From assembly GCA_037147175.1 (NCBI GenBank), contig JBAWVS010000021.1, positions 1 through 43,733 of the forward strand: a stretch of 43,733 bases of DNA, in the 5' to 3' direction. Shown piece after piece: positions 7,438-15,956 of this stretch. How positions within the stretch are numbered: position 1 is the stretch's first letter; every line of letters starts with the position of its first letter. A program made the translations under genes and the position numbers. The notes beneath the pieces are model-generated. The model did no database searches and was not told where the DNA came from. It was given only the letters and a program-made list of their open reading frames with translations. The DNA comes from a bacterium. GTDB lineage: Bacteria; Cyanobacteriota; Vampirovibrionia; Gastranaerophilales; UBA9971.

Positions 7438-7555
7438 GACCTGTCCTGTTATTTTAGCATTTGGCTTCAATTGACCTTGTAATTGTAGAATATAGGATTT
7501 TTTCAGTAAACACAAAAATTTATCAAAATCTTTACAAAAAACTCATCTTCCGAAT
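7361..7555. repeat. 195-bp direct repeat, right copy
   Basis: Right-hand copy of 6427-6621. Unlike the left copy it continues into the complete hairpin at 7540-7572, so this copy keeps the original junction with the Ala-rich gene downstream. Confidence 0.9.
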
Positions 7556-7572
7556 AGAAGATGAGTTTTTAA
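7540..7572. terminator. Terminator of the Ala-rich gene
   Basis: AAAAACTCATCTTC and GAAGATGAGTTTTT form a long perfect stem with a short CGAATA loop. The symmetrical A/T flanks make it functional in both directions. The left direct repeat ends inside the loop of this hairpin. Confidence 0.85.
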
Positions 7573-7592
7573 TTGTTCGGTTATTTTTATTT

Positions 7593-8102
7593 TTATGCTT
7601 TATATGGAGCGATTTTTGCATCTACTTCAGCTAATTCAGCTGCCTGTTTAGCTACGAGGTTTTGTCTTTTTTGTAATAATTCTAAACCTTCGAATTTTGT
7701 ACTAGGCTGACCGATTTGAGCTTCATAAACAGCTTGTTTTCCTGCTATTTTTAAGTTGTCTAATGTTTGTGCTCTTTGTTGACCTTTAATTTCGTTTTGT
7801 ATGACTTTAGCTACTTTAGCAGCACCTTTTAATTGCGCTTTAGCTTCTTGTCTTGCTGCTTTAGCTTCTTGAACAACTTGACGGCCTTGATTATAAGCAG
7901 CAACTAATGGTTCTACAACTGCTTTCAGTCCTGCTGTTAAAGTACTTGTTCTTTGTTCTTTAGCTATTGCAACGGCACCATTTGATGATTGCAAAGCTTT
8001 AGCTGCGTTTTCAACAAGTGCGCTGGCTTGTTGAAGTGTAGCTTTTTGTCCGTCTCTCAATGCAGGTTTAAAACCGCCTGCGGTAAAAGAAATTGAGTTC
8101 AT
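7593..8102 (-). CDS. Ala/Gln-rich helical protein with N-terminal F-x-G tag
   Basis: 169-aa protein, strongly enriched in Ala, Lys, Gln and Glu and almost certainly all-helical, with a coiled-coil look from about residue 20 to the end (A-R-Q-E-A-K-A-Q-L-K-G-A-A-K-V-A-K). The N-terminus reads MNSISFTAGGFKP, the short phenylalanine-glycine tag shared by several unrelated proteins in this window. No signal peptide, membrane segment or Cys. AAAGGA lies about 10 nt before the ATG, and a strong terminator follows the stop. I do not recognise the family; a structural or DNA-associated role is possible by composition only. Confidence 0.75.
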   Translation of the reverse strand: MNSISFTAGGFKPALRDGQKATLQQASALVENAAKALQSSNGAVAIAKEQRTSTLTAGLKAVVEPLVAAYNQGRQVVQEAKAARQEAKAQLKGAAKVAKVIQNEIKGQQRAQTLDNLKIAGKQAVYEAQIGQPSTKFEGLELLQKRQNLVAKQAAELAEVDAKIAPYKA

Positions 8103-8324
8103 GTTTTTTGTGTCCTTTCTGTGATTTTACGTAAACAATACTAATTAAATTAACTATGAATTTAATTTTTTATTTCTAACTATATAAATGTCCGTAAAAA
8201 AAAATGTTGATAGTAACTTTGATAAAAAAAATCAATTTTTTTTAAAAAGATAGAGCGTAAATAGTAATAATAGAAAATTTTTTTTGTTACATTCTTAACA
8301 TTTAAGATTTCAGATTTGGTTATA

Positions 8325-8488
8325 CCCGAATTGCTTGTAGTCGAAATCTAAATGAATATTGGTATTGTCATTCTGAGGGCTAAAGCCCGAAGAATCTGTC
8401 CAAAAAAGTATTTAAGCTTAAAACCCAAAAGGGACAGATGTTTCGCTTTGCTCAACATGACAATAAGAAAATTAATTGGCAATTGAAG
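8325..8488. repeat. Interspersed repeat, family B
   Basis: Begins CCCGAATTGC and ends near GGCAATTGAAG, weak inverted ends. The core GTCATTCTGAGGG...CCCGAAGAATCTGTCC and ...GGGACAGATGTTTCGCTTTGCTCA recurs at about 17,150-17,250, 20,080-20,160 and 36,970-37,060. The core is itself a long imperfect palindrome. It lies in the 450-bp gap between the Ala-rich gene and the frameshifted gene; the rest of that gap is promoter-like AT-rich sequence with no gene. Confidence 0.75.
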
Positions 8489-8505
8489 TGTTATGTCTAA
8501 CAAAA

Positions 8506-8530
8506 AGAAGCTGACGTATTGGCAGCCTCT
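8506..8530. terminator. Terminator downstream of the frameshifted gene
   Basis: AGAGGCTG and CAGCTTCT (minus strand) pair with one G-U wobble, followed by T5. On the plus strand a T-rich tract also follows. It sits 25 bp beyond the stop of the shifted frame at 8555, which supports that stop as the original gene end. Confidence 0.7.
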
Positions 8531-8554
8531 TTTTATTTTTATTTTAATTTCAAG

Positions 8555-8853
8555 TTAATCTTGTCTGTGAGTCATCTCTTGTAATGAACTGCCATCAGGT
8601 ATAGTTTTTGCGATTTTAGATAATAAACCTTTAAAGTTCTTGCTATACACTGAAATACTCTCGCCGTTAACACCAAAATAGTTGTGTATTCCTTTTAATA
8701 ATCCTCTCCATCCGCCGCCTTTGCATGGCACCGCTTCAATATAATCTGATCTTCCAGTGCGTCTGTAGATATACCAAATCCGAGCTGTTGTTTTCCGTTG
8801 TTTATCAATTTAAGGTTTTGAGTGCTGAGTTGAGGAGTGAATCCAACGTTCAT
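8555..8853 (-). pseudogene. Small F-x-G tagged protein, split by a frameshift
   Basis: The ATG at 8853 has AAAGG 7 nt upstream and opens MNVGFTPQLSTQN, the lineage-style N-terminus, continuing to Q-L-G-F-G-I-S-T-D-A-L. That frame stops early at 8695 (52 aa). A second frame, open across the same point, continues D-Y-I-E-A-V-P-C-K-G-G-G-W-R-G-L-L-K-G-I and ends with P-D-G-S-S-L-Q-E-M-T at 8555, just before a terminator. Joining the two gives about 98 aa. The break lies roughly between 8720 and 8780. It may be a true frameshift mutation, an assembly error or programmed slippage. Function unknown. Confidence 0.6.
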
Positions 8854-9140
8854 ATTTTTGCCTTTCCGGGGGTTGCCCTGATTAATAATTAATTTTAGTT
8901 TCTTTCTGATACAAGTTTCGTGAAAGAAAAAACAAGCATTTTTTTCTTTAGATTTTTCACATAACTTCATAGAAATTCCAACTGGATAATATCCTTGCTA
9001 ACAGGGGAATTAGCTCGTTACATTTATTAATAATTAGGGTTTTTCTAAGTATTTGTCTTGTTTTTGTGTTTAATTGGTATCGTACTTATAAATTAAAAAG
9101 CTTAATATTTTAATAAAATTTTTAATAAAGGAGAGATATT

Positions 9141-10733
9141 ATGAGAGTTTTACCGCAGGATTTAATGTGGAAAGCTAGAGAAGGCAGAGGCTATATAGAT
9201 CAGATTAAACAAATGGGAAGCGAATTTGTTATCGGACAAATTCTTAATTTGATAGGGACTTCAAGTAAAAATAATTTAATAGGTTTAACAAAATTATTCG
9301 AAAAAATTGCCGGTTCAGAAGGATCAGTAAGACATGCCAGAAGAATGAGATGGCTTTTTGAGACAGAACATGCTCATTTGGGCTGGTGGCAAAAAATTAT
9401 TAACGAATTAGATCCAAACTGCAGAAATAAATTTCTTCTGAATTTCTTTGTTCATGGCTATTATGGCGATAATCAAAGAAAAAGAGCGCAATTCTTCAAG
9501 AAAAATGATTTCTATCCGCCTACTGTTTTGCTGGCAAGCATTACACAGCATTGTAATTACAACTGCGCAGGTTGTTGGGCGCATAATTACGAAGTAAAAG
9601 AAGATATGTCTTTTGAACAATGGAAAAAAGTCTTTGACGAAGCCAGAAATGAAATGGGTATCCACATGTTTCCTATAGTTGGCGGAGAACCTTTTATCAG
9701 AAAAGATTTTCTGGAATTGTGCGAGCAGTATCCTGACTGCATTTTCCTTGTTTTTACAAACGGTGCTTTGTTAACGGAAGAAAAAATTAAACAAATTAAA
9801 AAACTGGGCAACGTTGCGCCTATGTTCAGTCTTGGCGGATGGGAAGAAGCTACAGACAAAGTCAGAGGCGAAGGTGCTTATAAAACAGTAATGGAAAAAA
9901 TGGATTTACTCAAAAAAGAAGGAGTTTTCTTCGGAGTAAGTCTTGCCGCAACAAGAGAAAGCGCAGAAGAAATAGTTTCTGATGAATATATGAAGATGCT
10001 TAGCGATAAAGGAAGCCTCTGGACCTGGGTTTTCCACTATGTTCCTGTTGGAGAAAATCCTGATCCGTCTTTAATGCCTACAGCAGAACAAAGAGAAATG
10101 ATTAAACAGGCTGTATATAACACAAGAAATACACTTCCTATGATGACAGTTGATTTCTGGGGCGACGGTCCTGAAATGATGGGCTGTATCGCAGGAGGAA
10201 GACAATATTTCCACGTTAATGCAAAAGGTGATTGCGAACCATGCACATTTGTTCACCTTGCGACTCATAATGTTAAAACTTCTACTCTTACCGAGGCTCT
10301 TGCGAGTCCTTTTATGAGCGCAGTCAGAAAAGGCGCACCTTATGACGGCAATTCACTTCGTCCGTGTATGATTGTTGACAGACCATGGGTGTTAAGGGGC
10401 TATTACAAAAAATTCAAGCCTTATGAAACCCATAGAGGCGCGGCTGATTACTTGACAAAACCTGAAATTATGCAACAAATCGATGAATATTCCAAAGATG
10501 TTGCCAGAGTTATGGATAAGAATTGGCAAGAAGATTATTATATGACATTATTTCCGCTCCCCGGTGAATATTACCACGACAGAAAGATTCTTTGCAGCAG
10601 CAATGTCCCTGTAGATGGCGTTCATGGCGGATGTGAAAGTAATGGAGGCTGTAAATGCGGAAAAGATTTGACAGCGCTTCAAAAAAATGTTGAAGCCGTA
10701 AGGGATCTGACAGAAGAAAAATTAGAAGTGTAA
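9141..10733 (+). CDS. Radical SAM protein with C-terminal Cys-rich region
   Basis: 530-aa enzyme. The radical SAM cluster motif CX3CX2C is C138, C142, C145 in T-Q-H-C-N-Y-N-C-A-G-C-W, followed by the SAM-binding G-G-E-P motif. Further Cys residues, M-G-C-I-A-G-G and G-D-C-E-P-C-T-F, look like SPASM-type auxiliary cluster ligands, and the last 40 residues hold H-G-G-C-E-S-N-G-G-C-K-C-G-K. The N-terminal 130 residues are helical and not part of the core. It should make a 5'-deoxyadenosyl radical; the substrate is unknown. GGAGAG precedes the ATG. The ferredoxin gene 115 bp downstream is a plausible electron donor. Confidence 0.88.
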   Translation: MRVLPQDLMWKAREGRGYIDQIKQMGSEFVIGQILNLIGTSSKNNLIGLTKLFEKIAGSEGSVRHARRMRWLFETEHAHLGWWQKIINELDPNCRNKFLLNFFVHGYYGDNQRKRAQFFKKNDFYPPTVLLASITQHCNYNCAGCWAHNYEVKEDMSFEQWKKVFDEARNEMGIHMFPIVGGEPFIRKDFLELCEQYPDCIFLVFTNGALLTEEKIKQIKKLGNVAPMFSLGGWEEATDKVRGEGAYKTVMEKMDLLKKEGVFFGVSLAATRESAEEIVSDEYMKMLSDKGSLWTWVFHYVPVGENPDPSLMPTAEQREMIKQAVYNTRNTLPMMTVDFWGDGPEMMGCIAGGRQYFHVNAKGDCEPCTFVHLATHNVKTSTLTEALASPFMSAVRKGAPYDGNSLRPCMIVDRPWVLRGYYKKFKPYETHRGAADYLTKPEIMQQIDEYSKDVARVMDKNWQEDYYMTLFPLPGEYYHDRKILCSSNVPVDGVHGGCESNGGCKCGKDLTALQKNVEAVRDLTEEKLEV

Positions 10734-10848
10734 AATTTTTCGTTACATTTCAGGTGTTAATTTTTTCTTAGTTTGGTTTTTATATAATCGTAATCAATAA
10801 TTTGTTTTTCTCAAAAACGTAAAAATAAATAAACGAAAGGTACTTAAA

Positions 10849-11046
10849 ATGCCAAGAAGTATAATTCAGGATAGATGCGTTTCATGCGGAGTTTGCTATA
10901 ATTCTTGCCCTGTAGACGCTGTTGTAAAAAATGAAAATAAATATTCAATCGTACAAGAAGAATGTGTAGATTGCGGAACATGCAAGCGTATCTGCAAAGC
11001 AGAAGCTGTAGAAGGTCAAGATCCTATTTATGCCGATATTAGATAA
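10849..11046 (+). CDS. 2[4Fe-4S] ferredoxin
   Basis: 65-aa bacterial-type ferredoxin. The first cluster ligands are C10, C13, C16 and C20 (C-V-S-C-G-V-C-Y-N-S-C-P). The second set is C39, C42, C45 and C49 (C-V-D-C-G-T-C-K-R-I-C-K). It carries low-potential electrons in the cytoplasm. AAAGG lies before the ATG. Its stop overlaps the start of the next gene by 17 bp, so it is translationally coupled to the dehydratase/activase-like proteins, and it is likely their reductant. The second cluster lacks the usual Pro after the last Cys, which is common in the family. Confidence 0.95.
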   Translation: MPRSIIQDRCVSCGVCYNSCPVDAVVKNENKYSIVQEECVDCGTCKRICKAEAVEGQDPIYADIR

Positions 11047-12199
11047 CAATAATAAAACTGAAAAAGAAAAAATCGTAGCATTTCCTCAAATGGGAAATAT
11101 TAGGATTCCTGTAACCGCTGTTTTAAAGGCTATGGGGGCCAATCTTTATCTTTCACCCGAAAATAATAAAGAAGCTCTTTCTCTGGGAACCAGACACAGC
11201 ACCGAAACAGTTTGCCTGCCTTATAAACTCAATTTAGGAAATTATATTCAGGCGTTGGAGGGCGGAGCTAATGTTTTGTTGATGTTTTCCGCGCCGGGAA
11301 CCTGTCGTCTAGGAAATTATACAAAAATGGCTGAAGCCAAGTTAAAAGAGCTTGGATACGATTTTGAAATGGTCGTTTTTGATATGTATAAAGGAAAATT
11401 TCTGGAAATCGTCAAAAAATTCGGTTATGCGACTGGAAATAAAAGTATTTCCAATGCATTTAAGGGCATAAAAATTGGTTTGGCTAAATTTGATGCTATG
11501 GACGAAATTGAAAGAAAACTTTTTTATCTTAGACCACGCGAAATAGAAACAGGAATGGCAGAAAAGATTTATTTCTCCGGCAGAAGCTCAATAGACAGTG
11601 CTGTTACTGTCGAGGAAGTTAAAAACGCAGTTCAGGAAACGATGAACAAATATAATTCAATAAAAATTGATTCTAATAAAGAGGTTTTAAAAGTTTATAT
11701 AACCGGAGAATTTTTTGTTCTCCTTGATCCGTTTACAAATATGAACATTGAGAAGGAATTGGGGCTTTTAGGCGTTGAAGTCGAAAGGCAGATAATGCTT
11801 TCTGACTGGACAAATCAGACACTTATTCCTAAATGGTACAGAAAAACCGAAACCCACAAAGAAAGAGCAATTCGTACCGCAGGTAAATACCTGACAAGAC
11901 CTATTGGCGGTGAATGCATAGAAACAGTCGGAGATACTGTATATGCAGCCGAACGCAATATCGACGGAGTGGTTCATGTCGGACCATTTAACTGCATTCC
12001 GGAGATTGTAAGTCAATGTATACTTCCGAATGTGAGTAAAAAAGAAAATATTCCCGTAATTTCCCTTCTTATGGACGAACAAACAGGAAAAGCGGGTCTG
12101 GTTACAAGACTTGAGGCTTTTGTAGACCTTATTCGCAGACAAAGAAAAAACAAGTCATACTGTCATTCAAGCATTGCGTTATGCGCTTGCACAAAATGA
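11030..12199 (+). CDS. 2-hydroxyacyl-CoA dehydratase/activase-like Fe-S protein (copy 1)
   Basis: 389-aa protein of the CoA-dehydratase-activase-related group (COG3580-like), soluble and without the ASKHA ATPase domain. Candidate cluster ligands are the Cys in E-T-V-C-L-P-Y-K, P-G-T-C-R-L-G and P-F-N-C-I-P-E, all shared with copy 3 except that copy 1 has an extra Cys in G-G-E-C-I-E. It starts inside the ferredoxin gene. Copies 1 and 3 are clear paralogues along their full length. Known relatives hold [4Fe-4S] or double-cubane clusters and carry out low-potential reductions. The last 14 residues (SYCHSSIALCACTK) look added, encoded by an inverted GTCATT/AATGAC sequence. The substrate is not evident. 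Confidence 0.8.
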   Translation: MPILDNNNKTEKEKIVAFPQMGNIRIPVTAVLKAMGANLYLSPENNKEALSLGTRHSTETVCLPYKLNLGNYIQALEGGANVLLMFSAPGTCRLGNYTKMAEAKLKELGYDFEMVVFDMYKGKFLEIVKKFGYATGNKSISNAFKGIKIGLAKFDAMDEIERKLFYLRPREIETGMAEKIYFSGRSSIDSAVTVEEVKNAVQETMNKYNSIKIDSNKEVLKVYITGEFFVLLDPFTNMNIEKELGLLGVEVERQIMLSDWTNQTLIPKWYRKTETHKERAIRTAGKYLTRPIGGECIETVGDTVYAAERNIDGVVHVGPFNCIPEIVSQCILPNVSKKENIPVISLLMDEQTGKAGLVTRLEAFVDLIRRQRKNKSYCHSSIALCACTK

Positions 12200-12245
12200 C
12201 AAATAATTTAAACGTAAAATACAGCCGTACAAGGAGAATATATAA

Positions 12246-13313
12246 ATGAAAATTGGTATCCCCAGAGCGTTAGGTTATTATAATTACTACCCGTTCTGGT
12301 TCGGGTTTTTTGGAAGTCTCGGCATTGAGATTGTTTTATCCGATAATACAAACAAAAAGCTTGTTTCAGAAGGAAGTGCGCTTGTTGTTTCCGAGACATG
12401 TCTTCCTGTAAAGATATATATGGGGCATGTGCTTAATTTAATAGAAAAAAAAGGTGTGGATATTATTTATTCACCGAGTATTCAGTCAATAGACCATAAA
12501 ATTTATAATTGCTCAAAACTCAGAGGTCTTCCTGATCTGGTAAGAAATGTTGTCAAAAAGGATTTTCTGCTTATTGAGCCGACTTTAGATAAGTCAGAAA
12601 AGAATCAGGGGCTTTATCAATATTTGTACGAATCAGTTGCGCCTCTTGGAATAACTGATAAAAAAGCTATTAAGCAAGCTTCAAAGGTTGGATGGTCATA
12701 TCAAAATAATTATGTCGGTATGGCTAAAGACGGAATGCATCCGATGGAAGCAATGGAAACTGCTATAAAAGGAAAAGTCGTAATTAAAAGCCGTAAAAAT
12801 GACTATCCTATAAGTATTGCTGTTCTTTCACACGGATATAATCTTTATGATGACCATGTGAGTATGAAAATATTTAAAAAACTTGAGAATCTCGGAGTAA
12901 AAGCTTACGTTTCAGAAAATCTTTCAAAGGCGCAGATGCAAGAAGGCTTAAAAGTTTTAAATACCAATCTTTACTGGGCAAATGAGCTTGAAATCTCAGG
13001 AGCGGCAGGCAGTTTTATGAAAAATAAAAATATTGACGGTATTCTTACACTTACCGCATTTGGTTGCGGGCCGGATTCTTTGATGATTGAAAGAATTACA
13101 AGATATTCAAAACGCCTTCAAAAACCGCTTCTTAACCTTACAGTTGACGAGCATACAGGCGAAGCAGGGTTTATAACGAGAATAGAAGCCTTTACCGATA
13201 TGCTTTTCAGGAAGAAAAGAACCAGTATCATTGATAATCTTAATAGACAGGTTCAAATCGACATTGACAGACACGAAATTGATACACAGGATTCAATTAT
13301 AAAAGTCGGATAA
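12246..13313 (+). CDS. DUF2229-type acyl-CoA dehydratase activase-related protein (copy 2)
   Basis: 355-aa protein with the DUF2229 N-terminus: M-K-I-G-I-P-R-A-L-G-Y-Y, then F-F-G-S-L-G-I-E-I-V-L-S-D and S-E-T-C-L-P-V-K. Further Cys sit in Y-N-C-S-K-L-R-G and A-F-G-C-G-P-D-S, then T-V-D-E-H-T-G-E-A-G. In known large activases this domain is fused behind ASKHA ATPase domains; here it stands alone. GGAG precedes the ATG. It is spaced 46 bp from copy 1 and 100 bp from copy 3, the same operon by direction. It probably pairs with copies 1 and 3 as a cluster-bearing complex. Confidence 0.82.
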   Translation: MKIGIPRALGYYNYYPFWFGFFGSLGIEIVLSDNTNKKLVSEGSALVVSETCLPVKIYMGHVLNLIEKKGVDIIYSPSIQSIDHKIYNCSKLRGLPDLVRNVVKKDFLLIEPTLDKSEKNQGLYQYLYESVAPLGITDKKAIKQASKVGWSYQNNYVGMAKDGMHPMEAMETAIKGKVVIKSRKNDYPISIAVLSHGYNLYDDHVSMKIFKKLENLGVKAYVSENLSKAQMQEGLKVLNTNLYWANELEISGAAGSFMKNKNIDGILTLTAFGCGPDSLMIERITRYSKRLQKPLLNLTVDEHTGEAGFITRIEAFTDMLFRKKRTSIIDNLNRQVQIDIDRHEIDTQDSIIKVG

Positions 13314-13413
13314 TATTTTGTAAAATTGAAAATTCTTTGTTATCAAGAGATTTTTCGGGTTAAAGCACTCGGAAAAACAATTAAATAATAATAGGTGTTA
13401 ACCGGAGGTTTAA

Positions 13414-14523
13414 TTGAAAATTTCCTTTCCTCATATGGGAAATCTCGCAATTGGAGTATCAGGAGCCATTAGGGTTCTTGGTGGCGAAGTTGTGCTGCCT
13501 CCTTATACAAGCAAAAGGACTCTGTCTTTGGGGGCAAAATACAGTCCTGAAGCTATTTGTCTTCCTTACAAATTAGTGCTTGGAAATTATATCGAAGCAA
13601 TAGAGGCCGGTGCTGAAGCTATACTTATGATAGACAGCCCGGGAACGTGCAGGCTGGGGCAGTATAGTGATATTGCAAGAACCGCTTTGACCGATCTGGG
13701 ATATAATAATGTCGAATTTGTTAATTTTGATCTTTACAAAGGAAAATTATTTGAGATTTATTCCGGATTTAAATACGTAACAGGCAACGGAAACCCTTTA
13801 GATCTTATTTATGCAGTAAGAGTAGGTGTTTTGAAGATTAAAATTGCTGATAAATTTGATAAATTGCTCAGTTATTACAGGGCCAGAGAAGTTATAACAG
13901 GCAGTGCCGACAAACACTATAAAAAGGCTATAAATCTTGTTGATCAGGCTCTAACTATTAAAGAATGCAATGAAGCCCTTAAATTTGGTGTTGAATCCAT
14001 TTCAAGTGTAGAAATAGATTCAACAAAACAAGTTTTGAATGTTGATATAACAGGCGAAATTTATATTGTACTGGATAGATTTTCCAATATGGAAATAGAA
14101 AAAGAACTTGGCAGGCTCGGTGTGCAGGTTCACAGGCAAATTAATTTATCAGACTGGATTGACAGAAGTATATATCCGTCCATATTGAAGTTTAGTGAGT
14201 CACACAGCGAAAAAACCCATAGATTCGCTCAGGAATTTATAAAAAGAGATATTGGCGGTGATGCTGTTGAATCTATAGGTGATGCCTCTATAGCCGCATC
14301 GTCAAATACTGACGGCATAATTCATCTTTCCCCGTTTACCTGCATGCCGGAAATAATTGCTCAAAATATACTTCCAAATGTAAGAAGAGAAAAGGATATT
14401 CCTATTTTATCTCTTGTTATGGATGAATATACAGGAAGAGTCGGTTTTGTAACCAGACTGGAAGCTTTTGTTGATTTGATAAAAAGAAGAAGCCCCTCGA
14501 AACAACTTTTATGTCCGTCATAA
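13414..14523 (+). CDS. 2-hydroxyacyl-CoA dehydratase/activase-like Fe-S protein (copy 3)
   Basis: 369-aa paralogue of copy 1, with E-A-I-C-L-P-Y-K, P-G-T-C-R-L-G-Q-Y, P-F-T-C-M-P-E and the C-terminal V-M-D-E-Y-T-G-R-V-G-F-V-T-R-L-E-A-F-V-D. The start codon is TTG (13414), fixed by GGAGG five nt upstream. The extra Cys of copy 1 (G-G-E-C) is Ala here. No ASKHA ATPase gene is present in the window, so any ATP-driven electron step must be encoded elsewhere or be absent. It converges on acsC with 30 bp between the stops. Function unknown beyond low-potential redox. Confidence 0.8.
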   Translation: MKISFPHMGNLAIGVSGAIRVLGGEVVLPPYTSKRTLSLGAKYSPEAICLPYKLVLGNYIEAIEAGAEAILMIDSPGTCRLGQYSDIARTALTDLGYNNVEFVNFDLYKGKLFEIYSGFKYVTGNGNPLDLIYAVRVGVLKIKIADKFDKLLSYYRAREVITGSADKHYKKAINLVDQALTIKECNEALKFGVESISSVEIDSTKQVLNVDITGEIYIVLDRFSNMEIEKELGRLGVQVHRQINLSDWIDRSIYPSILKFSESHSEKTHRFAQEFIKRDIGGDAVESIGDASIAASSNTDGIIHLSPFTCMPEIIAQNILPNVRREKDIPILSLVMDEYTGRVGFVTRLEAFVDLIKRRSPSKQLLCPS

Positions 14524-14553
14524 TAAACTTTTAAAATTATAAATAAGCTTGTT

Positions 14554-15951
14554 TTATTGTTGTTTGACTTGTTGTTCTGTAGTTTTGCTTGATGCTTGCT
14601 GTTTTTGGTAGCTTCTTAAGAAATCAACTATATCAACAGCTTCGTTTGCACCGATTACAACTTCCCAATCAGGCAATTCGTCTTCAATTTCTTCTTTTAA
14701 AGAATAAACATAGCCGGGAATTATAAGTTTTCTATGTTTAACAATATTTTCAATTTCGTAATTTTTTATGGCTTTTGCTATTATTTCACCGTTGAATTTG
14801 TCGGCAGACCACGCTGTAAGTACGCTCATCCCGTCTGATGGAGTAATTACAAGATATGACGGAATATTCGAAGCTTCAATTTCGCCAACCACGGTAAAAT
14901 AGGTCAAAGCAAAGTTTGTTGTAGCTATTACCGGAGAGTTTTCATCAGTTTCGCCTATTGGGTAGAGTTTTGCGTCTATTTGAAGTGGTTTTTCTGGGTC
15001 TGTGTAGATATTTTGTCTTAGCGTAAGCAAAGAATAAGCTATAGCTTCATCAAAGTTTTCTAAAACTATTAAATTTGCGTATTTACAAAGTAAAGCAGAT
15101 GCCCATATACCCTGCTCTATCAAATCGTCTGATAAATCCGTAATATCTTCTGTAAACATCATTACAGGGAAGCCTAATGGTTTAAATTTGTCATCAATAG
15201 CAGACCGTCTTATATGAGTAAGATTTTCTATAAGGCTTTTCTGTGACTGGTTGTTAAGGCTTAAAACTATGTTTTGTGCATTGACTTCAACAAGTTTAGA
15301 AGAAATATCTGCTAATTCCTGTATAGAACTTCCCGATACAACTACAGGAACATTATATTTTTTTTCTATTTCGGCTATTTCCTGAGGTAAAGCGTTTTTT
15401 ATTGAGATTAATGGTTTTGAATCCTTAATCTCATCGAGTATTTTTTTTATTTTTTCAATATTTTCACTCACCAAAATCATCGGAAATTTGGATTCAGCAA
15501 GTTTTTTAGCTTTGTTTTCATAAGTTTCATCGGAGTCAATAAGAGCTACAGCGCTTATTTTTAAATCTTCTCCAACCCGTTCAACGCAATAATTAGAAAT
15601 TTTATTAAGTTTTTCATCAAAATTTTCATCTGAACTTTCAAGCTTTACAGCTATACAGGTGGAATTTACAAATTTTTTGTCATGCCGGAACATTACTGTT
15701 TCATTTCCGATTTTAAGAAGGTTCTCTGAGCTTCCAAACTCTATTTCTGCCTGTTGTATCTGATTTGCTTCTTCAAAAGTTGAACGCAATTCGTCTGTTA
15801 TAAATTCGCATTTATCGATAGACGTTTCGTTTTTGGCAAGCTTCATCGCAAAAGCCATACAGGTCGGGAAGCTGCATTTTTTGCAGTTTGCATTCGGTTC
15901 TTTTTTTCCGCCTGGCAGGTATTTAAATATTTGTAATCCTGTAAGTTTCAT
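14554..15951 (-). CDS. acsC: Corrinoid/iron-sulfur protein large subunit (acetyl-CoA synthase complex gamma)
   Basis: 465-aa protein. The N-terminal cluster motif CX2CX4CX16C is exact at C23, C26, C31 and C48 (C-K-K-C-S-F-P-T-C). The rest is the TIM-barrel and B12-binding part of CFeSP gamma. The protein carries a methyl group on cobalt between methyltetrahydrofolate:CFeSP methyltransferase and acetyl-CoA synthase, or to a methionine synthase. AGGA in the end of acsD serves its ATG, and only 5 bp separate the genes. The tail (QKQQASSKTTEQQVKQQ) is low-complexity. No CODH/ACS catalytic subunit or AcsE is in the window. Confidence 0.92.
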   Translation of the reverse strand: MKLTGLQIFKYLPGGKKEPNANCKKCSFPTCMAFAMKLAKNETSIDKCEFITDELRSTFEEANQIQQAEIEFGSSENLLKIGNETVMFRHDKKFVNSTCIAVKLESSDENFDEKLNKISNYCVERVGEDLKISAVALIDSDETYENKAKKLAESKFPMILVSENIEKIKKILDEIKDSKPLISIKNALPQEIAEIEKKYNVPVVVSGSSIQELADISSKLVEVNAQNIVLSLNNQSQKSLIENLTHIRRSAIDDKFKPLGFPVMMFTEDITDLSDDLIEQGIWASALLCKYANLIVLENFDEAIAYSLLTLRQNIYTDPEKPLQIDAKLYPIGETDENSPVIATTNFALTYFTVVGEIEASNIPSYLVITPSDGMSVLTAWSADKFNGEIIAKAIKNYEIENIVKHRKLIIPGYVYSLKEEIEDELPDWEVVIGANEAVDIVDFLRSYQKQQASSKTTEQQVKQQ

Positions 15952-15956
15952 CGTTT

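Noticed and set aside
8325-8488. CRISPR array
   Set aside because: The repeats at 8325, 16961, 20054 and 36941 are dispersed kilobases apart with no regular spacers and no cas genes.
11768-12142. 124-codon minus-strand frame within the first dehydratase/activase-like gene
   Set aside because: It lies wholly inside a well-supported gene on the other strand and looks like a complement artefact.
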